Shown here: positions 56,698 through 64,000 of the stretch, piece by piece
Layout of the letters: the number at the start of each line of letters is the position of its first letter
How positions within the stretch are numbered: the first letter of the stretch is position 1
Origin: Lactococcus hircilactis
Lineage (GTDB): Bacteria; Bacillota; Bacilli; Lactobacillales; Streptococcaceae
Length of the DNA: 64,000 nt
Direction: 5' to 3'
NCBI RefSeq assembly: GCF_009601015.1
Contig: NZ_WITJ01000001.1
Location: forward strand, 124,001-188,000
Notes under the pieces: generated by a model
Database searches by the model: none
Told to the model about the DNA's origin: nothing
What the model saw: the letters and a program-made list of their open reading frames with translations, nothing else
Position numbers and translations under genes: made by a program

Positions 56698-58342
56698 AGA
56701 GGGCATCTGCCAATTTGATGTTATCTGCGTAATCAATTGGGACGTCAATGACGACAGGGCCTTCGTTTTGTGGGATGGATTTGATGATGTCGTGCAGTTC
56801 TTCTGTGGTTGTGGCGCGGTAGCCTTTAGCTCCCATAGATTCGGCGTATTTCACGTAATCGACTGGTCCAAAATCTACTCCTGATGAGCGACCGTATTTC
56901 TTTTCTTCTTGGAATTTAACCATATCAAAATGGCCGTCATTCCAGATGATGTGGACAATTGGAAGATTTAGGCGAACTGCTGTTTCAAGTTCTTGGCCTG
57001 TAAAGAGCATGCCGCCATCTCCTGACATTGAATACACTCTTTTTCCTGGGCGAAGCAATGCTGCGGTAATTGCCCAAGGAAGGGCAACACCGAGAGTTTG
57101 CATGCCGTTTGAAAAGAGAAGGTGACGTGGTTCGTAGGATTTGAAGTAGCGGGCCATCCAAATATAGAGTGAGCCGACATCAACAGTAACAGTTTCGTCA
57201 TCTTTTACAATGGATTGGAATGCATCGACAAATTCGAGTGGATGAATCAATCCTGCCTCATGATGGATATTTTCTTCACGGGTATTCATAATTTTGCGAA
57301 GATTTGTGAGGTAATCAACCGAGCCTTGTGGTAATTTATAACCGATCAATGCTGGAAGAAGATTATCTAACGTTTGTGAAATATTTCCGATCAATTCACG
57401 TTCTGGTTGGTAGTATGTGTCGATTTCTGCAATCGCATTATCAATGACGACGACGCGACTATCAATTTCAGCATTCCAGTTCCGTGCTTCGTACTCAATA
57501 GGATCATACCCAACTGCAATCACTAAATCTGACCGTTTTAAAAGCATATCTCCGGGTTGATTTCTAAATAAACCGACGCGTCCAAAGAAGGTATGCTCTA
57601 AATCGCGTGAAATTACACCTGCGCCTTGGAAGGTTTCAACAACTGGAATCGCAACGTTTGATAGAAGGTGGCGCAATGCTTTGGCAACAATGGGATCTGA
57701 TCCTCCTGCACCGACAAGAATGACTGGTAATACGGCATTTTTTATCGCTTGTGCGAGGTAGTTAATGTCATCAATGGAAGCATTCCCCATTTTTGGCTCT
57801 GACATGGGTTTGATGGCTTTAGTGTCGATTTCGGCATCCGTGACGTCTTGTGGAATAGATAAGAAACTTGCACCATGTTTTCCTGATTTCGCTAAGCGCC
57901 ATGCATTTGCAATGGATTCTGAGAGGGTCGCTGGATCTTGAATTTCTGCAGAATATTTTGTAATCGGTGCAAAGAGTGCTGCGTTATTCATTGATTGGTG
58001 CGAGCGTTTGAGCAGGTCACTTCGTTTCACTTGGCCACCAATAGCAAGAACTGCATCTCCTTCTGCGGTAGCTGTCAAAAGTCCTGTGGCAAGATTTGAA
58101 ACACCTGGGCCACTTGTAACAAGGGCTACTCCTGGTTTTCCAGTCAATCTGCCTACTGCTTGTGCCATAAATGCTGCACCTTGCTCGTGACGTGTGACAA
58201 TCAGTTGTGGTGCTTTTTCATCGTTTTCAAGACGATCGAAAACGTGGTCAATTTTTGCACCTGGAATTCCAAAAACATATTTGACACCGTGATTGATAAG
58301 ACTGTCCACAATGAGATCTGAGCCATATTTTTTTTCAGCCAT
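56678..58342 (-). CDS. alsS: Catabolic alpha-acetolactate synthase
   Basis: 554 residues, the length of the lactococcal Als. Thiamine-diphosphate enzyme joining two pyruvates to acetolactate on the way to acetoin and diacetyl. N-terminal GVKYVFGIPGAKIDHVFD with the catalytic Glu in VTRHEQGAAFMAQA, and the TPP motif SGDGGMLFTGQELETAVRLNLPIVHIIWND (by position 440-470). No FAD-type or small subunit is present nearby, which fits the catabolic rather than biosynthetic enzyme. The 3' end is duplicated at 54951. Confidence 0.95.
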   Translation of the reverse strand: MAEKKYGSDLIVDSLINHGVKYVFGIPGAKIDHVFDRLENDEKAPQLIVTRHEQGAAFMAQAVGRLTGKPGVALVTSGPGVSNLATGLLTATAEGDAVLAIGGQVKRSDLLKRSHQSMNNAALFAPITKYSAEIQDPATLSESIANAWRLAKSGKHGASFLSIPQDVTDAEIDTKAIKPMSEPKMGNASIDDINYLAQAIKNAVLPVILVGAGGSDPIVAKALRHLLSNVAIPVVETFQGAGVISRDLEHTFFGRVGLFRNQPGDMLLKRSDLVIAVGYDPIEYEARNWNAEIDSRVVVIDNAIAEIDTYYQPERELIGNISQTLDNLLPALIGYKLPQGSVDYLTNLRKIMNTREENIHHEAGLIHPLEFVDAFQSIVKDDETVTVDVGSLYIWMARYFKSYEPRHLLFSNGMQTLGVALPWAITAALLRPGKRVYSMSGDGGMLFTGQELETAVRLNLPIVHIIWNDGHFDMVKFQEEKKYGRSSGVDFGPVDYVKYAESMGAKGYRATTTEELHDIIKSIPQNEGPVVIDVPIDYADNIKLADALLPEEFY

Positions 58343-58559
58343 TTTTTTCCTCTTTTTTACTAATTTTAATAAACTTTACTTGTTTTCAATCTATATTCTA
58401 TCAGTTTTCACAAACTTTTTCAAAAAATCAAATTTATTTTTATGAGTATAAAATGAGAAAATCGCTTTCATCATGATAAGAATAATGTGTAATCGTTTTT
58501 CATTTCATGTCAAAGTTGTGGTGATTTGACCGACGAATGTCACTAAAGTTTGTGAATCA

Positions 58560-60344
58560 TTAGACTTCTTTTTGTAAACTTTGCAAGCGATACATGTCTG
58601 CGTAATATCCATTTAACTTTAATAATTCATCGTGGTTGCCGCGTTCGATAATTTTTCCTGCTTCTAAAACTAAGATTTGGTTTGCATCTTTGATGGTAGA
58701 TAATCGGTGTGCAATCGCCATTGTTGTCCGTCCTTGACGCATATTTCCAAGCCCTTTTTGAATGAGCGCTTCGGTTTCTGTATCAATATTTGCTGTGGCT
58801 TCATCAAGGAGTAAGATTTTAGGATTTCGAACCATTGTTCGTGCAAAATTGATCAGTTGACGCTCGCCTGCTGAAAATGCGGCTCCGCCTTCGATGACTT
58901 TCGTGTCAAAGCCGTGTTCGAGTTTATTGATGAAGCTGTCAGCGTGGACAAATGTGGCTGCGCTTCTTGCAGCTTCGTCAGTAATGACAGGATTCATCAT
59001 TTTGATATTATCTGTGACACTGGCGACAAACATGAACGAATCTTGTAATACAAGTCCTATTTTCTTACGTAATTCTGTTTTTGGGTAGGCTTTGATATCG
59101 ACATCATCAATCAAAACTTCTCCTTCATAAAACTCATAAAAACGCATGAACACATTGATAATGCTTGATTTTCCAGATCCCGTGTGTCCGACAAATGCAA
59201 TTGTTTCGCCCGGATTAACAATAAATGAAATATCTTTTAAAACTTGATGCACTCCATCATAAGAAAAATTAACGTGACGAAATTCGATTTTTCCATTCAA
59301 AATATTTCTGTCAGTACTGACAGAAGGTACTGTTTGATTGGTTGGTGCTTCTTGAGTTTCTTCCATGATGGTTTTGATTCTGCTTGCAGAAACGATTCCA
59401 TTTGAAAAACTGGATAAAGAATCCATCAGACTTGAAATGGGTTGAAAGTAAATTTGGACATTACTGATGAATGCGTAAATCAAACCTGCAGCAACAATGG
59501 TGTGCATGCTGCGTGCTGAAAACATGACTAAAACAACAATAATGGAAAGCCCCATTAAAAAGTTGACCAGTGGGCTAAGAAGAAGTCCGTTGATTTGTAT
59601 TACGCGTCTGCGATAGCCATAATAAGCTTCGTTGGTCGCTTCAAATTCATCTTTAAGTCGTGTTTCTTGTCGAAATTGCTGAATGATGCGCATGCCTGAA
59701 ATGTACTCATTTAATTTTGTATTCAATTCTGAGCGTTTTTTTAGCATGAGCTGATATACTTTTGTGGAGATGCGCTGATACAGCACGACACTCAACAAAA
59801 GAATCGGGACAAACAAAAGCATGATCAAAGCGATTTTGTGATCAATGACAAAAAGTGCAGTAAATGCAATGATGATCGATAAAAAACTAGTGACAGCGTT
59901 AAATAACATTTGCCAGAAATTGAATAAATCTGTATCGTTTGTGACCCGTGTAATCAGCCATCCTGTTGGTTTTTGATCAAAATAACGCATGCCAAGCGTG
60001 TGTAACTTTGCGTAAACGATTTTTCTGATGTGCTGATTGACAAAAATGGAGCCATTTTGTAAATAATTCCATTTAAAGAAAAAAGCAAGTGAATTGATGA
60101 CATTTAAGACAAAATACAAAATCGCAAAAAACCAAATGATTTGATCTGTTGCTTTTTGCGTTTGCAGATATGAATCCATAAACGTTGAGATGACAAAAGG
60201 CATGAGCGATGCCAAAATCGTCGTCAAAACACTGAAAACAAAGGCAAGAATAAAATATTTTTTAAATGGGAGAAGAAATTTTAAGATAAACTTAAAAATC
60301 GTCCAATTTTCTTTGAAAGATAACTTTTCATCATTATTTTCCAT
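58560..60344 (-). CDS. Heterodimeric ABC exporter, subunit 2
   Basis: 594 residues: six-helix membrane domain (about 25-320) and ATPase domain with FVGHTGSGKSS, a non-standard signature AFSAGERQLINFA and a canonical Walker B with catalytic Glu, LLLDEATANID. ATG 60344 has AAAGGAG upstream. Overlaps subunit 1 by 11 bp. With the degenerate Walker B of subunit 1 it forms an asymmetric exporter of the BmrCD/LmrCD/EfrAB sort, which pump drugs or lipids. One exact palindrome copy is inside the coding region (59306-59325). Confidence 0.9.
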   Translation of the reverse strand: MENNDEKLSFKENWTIFKFILKFLLPFKKYFILAFVFSVLTTILASLMPFVISTFMDSYLQTQKATDQIIWFFAILYFVLNVINSLAFFFKWNYLQNGSIFVNQHIRKIVYAKLHTLGMRYFDQKPTGWLITRVTNDTDLFNFWQMLFNAVTSFLSIIIAFTALFVIDHKIALIMLLFVPILLLSVVLYQRISTKVYQLMLKKRSELNTKLNEYISGMRIIQQFRQETRLKDEFEATNEAYYGYRRRVIQINGLLLSPLVNFLMGLSIIVVLVMFSARSMHTIVAAGLIYAFISNVQIYFQPISSLMDSLSSFSNGIVSASRIKTIMEETQEAPTNQTVPSVSTDRNILNGKIEFRHVNFSYDGVHQVLKDISFIVNPGETIAFVGHTGSGKSSIINVFMRFYEFYEGEVLIDDVDIKAYPKTELRKKIGLVLQDSFMFVASVTDNIKMMNPVITDEAARSAATFVHADSFINKLEHGFDTKVIEGGAAFSAGERQLINFARTMVRNPKILLLDEATANIDTETEALIQKGLGNMRQGRTTMAIAHRLSTIKDANQILVLEAGKIIERGNHDELLKLNGYYADMYRLQSLQKEV

Positions 60345-62154
60345 TTGAAAGGCTCCTTTCATTTTCTGTCAGTACTGACAAAGGAGTTAAATCGCTTTTC
60401 GTCAGTGCTGACGAAGCACTTAAGTGGCTTTCGATTTGTTGCATTTGCCACATTTTACTATACCATCCTTCATTTTTGACGAGTGCTTCATGTTTTCCAC
60501 GTTCTGCCACATGACCTGAGTCAAGCACTAAAATCTCATCTGCTTCCATGACTGAACTCAATCGATGACTCACAATAATTGTTGCAAATGCATGTTTTTG
60601 TTTCTTCAGATTTGTTAAAATAATGTGTTCTGTTTTTGCATCTACTGCTGACAAGGCATCATCCAAGATTAAGATTTTAGGTTCTACCAAAAGTGCTCTT
60701 GCAATGGATAATCTCTGCTTTTGTCCGCCAGATAATGACACACCACGCTCTCCAACTAAGGTGTCATACCCGTTTGAAAATTCAATAATGTCCTCATGAA
60801 TTCCCGCAAGTTTTGCCGCACGCGTGACTTCTTCTTGTGAAGCATCAGCTTTTCCAAAACGAATGTTATCAAAGACGGACATTGAAAATAGGAAGTGTTC
60901 TTGTGGCACATAACCGATCGAGGTGAGATATTCATCCAATTGATATTTTTTTATTGATTGTCCTGCATAAGAAATTTCACCATCGTAATGATCGAATTCA
61001 CGCATCAAAAGTTTGATAATACTGGATTTTCCTGCTCCAGTGCGCCCAACAAGTCCAATCAAATTTCCAGATTCTAATTCAAATTTTAATTGATTAATTC
61101 TGATTTTTTCTTCATCTGGATATGAAAAATGGTGAACGTCAAAAACTAATTTTCCTTCTTCTGGCATTAAAAGTGTGCCATCTGAGGTTTTAGATTGCGC
61201 TTCTTGGTGAAGTAATTTATCCACACGACTATAAGAAGCCCGCCCACGCTCCATGACATTAAATAATAACCCAATCGCAAACATTGGCCAGACTAAATTT
61301 CCAATATAGGTCATAAATGAAACCAATTGCCCTAAACTCAGGACCTGATGAACCACATAATAGCCTCCCAATAAAATGGTCAACGTATAAGAAATTCCTA
61401 CGATAAAAGTAATCAATGGATCATACATTGAATCAATGCGATTGACTTTAACAAAAGCTTGGTCAATGTGGTCTAATTTCTCTTGAAAATCCGCTTTATC
61501 CTGCTCCTCTTCTCCGAATGATTTAATCGCTTTCATTCCTGTGATTGATTCTTGAACTTTGTCGTTCATCTCAGAAAAAGTTTCTTGTGCTTTTTCAAAG
61601 CTTTCGTGAATATGATCCCCCAGTGTTTTTGATACTACTGCTAATAGAGGGAGCGGTAAAATGGCAATGATTGTCAAACGCCAATCAATAAAAAGAAGCA
61701 TTGCAATAATTGTAGTCCCACCTGTCATCACAGAATCCGCCCAAGTCAAAACACCCAATCCAGCAACTTCTTGGATAGCACTCAAATCATTTGTTGCATG
61801 AGCCATTAAGTCACCCGTTCGATTTTTCTGATAAAAAAACGTATCCATTTTTAGAAAATGCTCAAATAATTTTGCCCGCATGATTTTTTCTAATTTGAAC
61901 GCTTCTCCCCAAATGTTCGTGGACCAGATGTAACGAAACGCATACTCAAATGCAGCGGTCAGTAAAAGCACTGACAAATAAATTGTCAGTACTGACCAAT
62001 TGAGCTTGTGCTTTACAATCGCATCAATTAATTTCCCGATGATGAGTGGTGGAACAAGGTGTGTCAATGAAACCATAAAAAGAGCAAATAAGCCTATGCC
62101 GTATCCTTTTTTTTCTGATTTAAAAAACCACCACAGTTCTTTAAAAATTTTCAT
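60334..62154 (-). CDS. Heterodimeric ABC exporter, subunit 1
   Basis: 606 residues. Membrane domain to about 325, then [30 protein letters not shown] (canonical signature) and LILDDALSAVD, where the catalytic Glu is replaced by Asp, the known mark of the degenerate site in heterodimeric exporters. ATG 62154 has GGAG six bases upstream. The C-terminal 30 residues (SALTKSDLTPLSVLTENE) are encoded by two palindrome copies (60367 and about 60401), so the repeat has altered the protein end. Confidence 0.9.
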   Translation of the reverse strand: MKIFKELWWFFKSEKKGYGIGLFALFMVSLTHLVPPLIIGKLIDAIVKHKLNWSVLTIYLSVLLLTAAFEYAFRYIWSTNIWGEAFKLEKIMRAKLFEHFLKMDTFFYQKNRTGDLMAHATNDLSAIQEVAGLGVLTWADSVMTGGTTIIAMLLFIDWRLTIIAILPLPLLAVVSKTLGDHIHESFEKAQETFSEMNDKVQESITGMKAIKSFGEEEQDKADFQEKLDHIDQAFVKVNRIDSMYDPLITFIVGISYTLTILLGGYYVVHQVLSLGQLVSFMTYIGNLVWPMFAIGLLFNVMERGRASYSRVDKLLHQEAQSKTSDGTLLMPEEGKLVFDVHHFSYPDEEKIRINQLKFELESGNLIGLVGRTGAGKSSIIKLLMREFDHYDGEISYAGQSIKKYQLDEYLTSIGYVPQEHFLFSMSVFDNIRFGKADASQEEVTRAAKLAGIHEDIIEFSNGYDTLVGERGVSLSGGQKQRLSIARALLVEPKILILDDALSAVDAKTEHIILTNLKKQKHAFATIIVSHRLSSVMEADEILVLDSGHVAERGKHEALVKNEGWYSKMWQMQQIESHLSASSALTKSDLTPLSVLTENERSLSNGK

Positions 62155-62295
62155 AAAATGCTCCAAATCCTTTGATTTGTTCTAATCCTATTACTTATCA
62201 CATTAAAACATAATTTTCTAAATATTATTATACCATAAAGGACAAAAGCAAGAAACCCCTAAAACAAAAGAATCCTGCTGAATTTCAATTCTTTT

Positions 62296-62331
62296 CCAAA
62301 AAAAAACGAAGTTTTTACACTTCATTTTTTT
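62296..62331 (-). terminator. Terminator of ribU
   Basis: GAAGT/ACTTC hairpin with a U8 tract on the minus strand. Confidence 0.7.
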
Positions 62332-62345
62332 ATTCAACTCATTTT

Positions 62346-62930
62346 TTAGCTATTTAAAAATTTAATCGCTTTTGAACCACGTAGTGCCCAATACAATGCA
62401 GCAAACGCAAGCGCATAAATCGCACCCTCAAGAAGATTGAAGATAATCACGACAAGTAAGTAAGCCGAAATTCCTCCAGGAAACATTGATTTAATATCAA
62501 AACCAGCAAATTTTGAATACAGCGGAATTGCATAAACATAATTGAGGATGAGCATCGCAAGCGCTAGAGCGACCGTTCCTAAAATTGACGCTAAAATGAA
62601 ACTTTTAATCGTGAATTTCTGTCTTAAAAAGAACCAGATCACCAGCATAAAAACAGAAACCGCAACAAAGTTCATCGGTAAGCCAATCCATGTGTTGATG
62701 CCTTGATTATTGAGCACCAACCATAAAAGTGTGCGTACAATTAAAATCGCAAATGCACTGGATAAACCAAACATGAAAAGTCCAATTAAAATGGGTAAAA
62801 TCGTGAAATCGACTTTTAACCATTGTGCAGCTGGAACCAATGGAAATTGGAACATGGAATAAGACAAAACGAACGAAATCGCGCTCAAAAGCGAAATGAA
62901 CGTCATTTTGCGTGTACGAGAATTAGACAT
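62346..62930 (-). CDS. ribU: Riboflavin ECF transporter S component
   Basis: 194 residues, six membrane helices. SALFLLSYSMFQFPL-type N terminus (FVLSYSMFQFPLVPAAQWLKVDF), FMFGLSSAFAILIVRTLLW and NQGINTWIGLPMNFVAV match RibU, the riboflavin-binding subunit used with a shared ECF energising module. ATG 62930 is preferred over 62945 because GGAGG sits seven bases upstream and inside the longer frame. An FMN riboswitch precedes it. Confidence 0.92.
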   Translation of the reverse strand: MSNSRTRKMTFISLLSAISFVLSYSMFQFPLVPAAQWLKVDFTILPILIGLFMFGLSSAFAILIVRTLLWLVLNNQGINTWIGLPMNFVAVSVFMLVIWFFLRQKFTIKSFILASILGTVALALAMLILNYVYAIPLYSKFAGFDIKSMFPGGISAYLLVVIIFNLLEGAIYALAFAALYWALRGSKAIKFLNS

Positions 62931-63043
62931 AAAAAAAGCCTCCAAATAGAAAAATTAATTCTTCATATTTCGAGGAAGTTGATAAGCATTTTTAAACGTG
63001 AAAAACAATGCTAAAAAAAGCAAGCGTACACGAAAAAACTGTC

Positions 63044-63231
63044 CATCTTCTTCCATCCAGACTGTAAAACCAACGCTAAAAAGTGTTGATTAAGCATAAC
63101 ATATGCTGCACTGTCGCTGCTAGATTTTCACTAGCTCAATCGCATTTGCGAATCGCGGAGTTGTGAGGTCTGAGTGTCTAAGTCAGCCTCATTTACCGCC
63201 GGTCCCGAATTTCACGGTGCCCTGAAGATAA
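63044..63231 (-). ncRNA. FMN riboswitch (RFN element)
   Basis: On the minus strand: AUCUUCAGGGCACCGUGAAA, UUCGGGACCGGCGGUAAA, ACUCCGCGA and the closing CAGUCUGGAUGGAAGAAGAU. These are the invariant blocks of the RFN element in the right order. It controls ribU about 110 nt downstream. Confidence 0.95.
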
Positions 63232-63302
63232 GTCTATCTTATCATACTATTGACGTCTTTTCAAGTATTCGATTTTGGCGATATAAAACCCAGACCATTT
63301 TT

Positions 63303-64000
63303 TTAGCGCACTTGATTGAGCAGTTGTGAGACTTCTTTTTTGCTCAATTTTCGATACTTACCAGAAGGAACACCGTCAAGCGTGAGCGGGCCATATTGCA
63401 CTCGACTCAACTTTTGAACGGGTAATCCAACTGCTGCAAACATTTTTTTAACTTGGTGATTTTGACCTTCGTGAATGGTCAAACTCACAATAGAATGATT
63501 TTTCTCACGCTCTTGTTTTAAAATTTCGTAATGTGCAGGGCTGATTTTTTTTCCCTCAATCGTAAGTCCAAGTGCTAGTGGTCTAAGATTGATCTTATTT
63601 GCTTGACCTTCAACTTTCGCCACATAAACTTTCTCAATTCCATGACTTGGATGCGTCATTAAATTCGTAAAATCACCATCATTAGTCATCAGTAATAAGC
63701 CAGAAGTATCCCAATCCAAGCGCCCAACAGGATAAATTCGTTCTTTGATTTGAGGGAGCAACTCAAGGACAGTTTTACGTCCTTTGTCATCACTGACAGA
63801 AGAAATGTATCCACGTGGTTTATTCAAAAGATAATAAACAGGTTCTTCGTTATAAATGGCAATCCCATTGACCTCAACCAAATCACCCGATTCGACTTGA
63901 TAACTTAAATTTTTCATTACTTCGCCGTTTACAGTCACACGACCAGAAAGAATCAACTCTTCTGCTTTTCTTCTGCTTGCCACTCCTGCGTGAGCGATGT
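63303..64000 (-). CDS. rluB: 16S/23S rRNA pseudouridine synthase (RluB type), partial
   Basis: The frame continues past the right edge; the visible N terminus IAHAGVASRRKAEELI is the S4 RNA-binding domain. The catalytic motif is YPVGRLDWDTSGLLLMTNDGDF (by position about 85-107) with its Asp, followed by LRPLALGLTIEG and EGQNHQVKKMFAAVG. RluB/RsuA family members modify rRNA; RluB is favoured from similarity and length. It ends 72 bp from the FMN riboswitch. Confidence 0.9.
   Translation of the reverse strand, partial: IAHAGVASRRKAEELILSGRVTVNGEVMKNLSYQVESGDLVEVNGIAIYNEEPVYYLLNKPRGYISSVSDDKGRKTVLELLPQIKERIYPVGRLDWDTSGLLLMTNDGDFTNLMTHPSHGIEKVYVAKVEGQANKINLRPLALGLTIEGKKISPAHYEILKQEREKNHSIVSLTIHEGQNHQVKKMFAAVGLPVQKLSRVQYGPLTLDGVPSGKYRKLSKKEVSQLLNQVR

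Noticed and set aside
58440-58520. Catabolite-response elements upstream of alsS
   Set aside because: Two sequences (near 58455 and 58486) match only 12 of 14 positions of the cre consensus, too weak to list as sites.

Overview
The window reads as a low-GC Gram-positive chromosome of Lactococcus type. The clues are a gltA-citB-icd operon, potABCD with a streptococcal-style PotD, a catabolic acetolactate synthase, a folate cluster containing a Nudix gene in the position of lactococcal folQ, RibU under an FMN riboswitch, and strong TTGnnn-17-TATAAT promoters with U-rich terminators. No rRNA or tRNA gene and no transposase was seen. Most genes lie on the minus strand.

Layout. 1-4.1 kb: glutamate branch of the TCA cycle (icd partial, citB, gltA). 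4.3-9.1 kb: small regulator/enzyme pairs (YagU family; TetR with two NAD(P)-binding proteins; MerR with a carboxymuconolactone-decarboxylase-like protein; an MFS remnant). 9.2-13.5 kb: polyamine importer potABCD behind a long structured leader. 13.7-20.5 kb: membrane proteins, MprF carrying a lysyl-tRNA-synthetase-like tail, and a possible beta-propeller protein. 20.5-28.9 kb: murB, a cysteine hydrolase, a deoxynucleoside kinase, folC-folQ-folP-folK-folB, ysxC, and an amino-acid permease behind a lysine riboswitch. 29.3-31.6 kb: LacI-type regulator, YcxB-like protein, TSUP exporter. 31.9-39.4 kb: polyamine biosynthesis operon speA-speE-speB-lys1-nspC with an aspartate kinase, behind a second copy of the pot leader. 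39.5-46.1 kb: flavin oxidoreductases, including a fumarate-reductase-type fusion. 46.4-54.4 kb: accessory surface region (broken TcaA-like gene, CHY zinc finger, coiled-coil repeat protein, large LPXTG-like adhesin). 54.9-56.7 kb: zeta-toxin-like kinase and a small partner gene between 187-bp direct repeats copied from the 3' end of alsS. 56.7-64 kb: alsS, a heterodimeric ABC exporter, ribU and rluB.

The most notable signal is a shared leader RNA of about 200-230 nt in front of both the polyamine import operon (13295-13491) and the polyamine synthesis operon (39089-39318). The two copies share sequence blocks and stems with compensatory changes. Both are followed by an intrinsic terminator whose 5' arm can pair with the same conserved aptamer strand. 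This is what a polyamine-responsive riboswitch with a terminator/antiterminator platform would look like. I do not recognise it as a riboswitch class I can name.

Other standout signals are a 20-bp palindrome (TTCTGTCAGTACTGACAGAA) repeated about a dozen times in genes and gaps, and the repeat-flanked zeta-like module. All percentages and alignments were done by eye.
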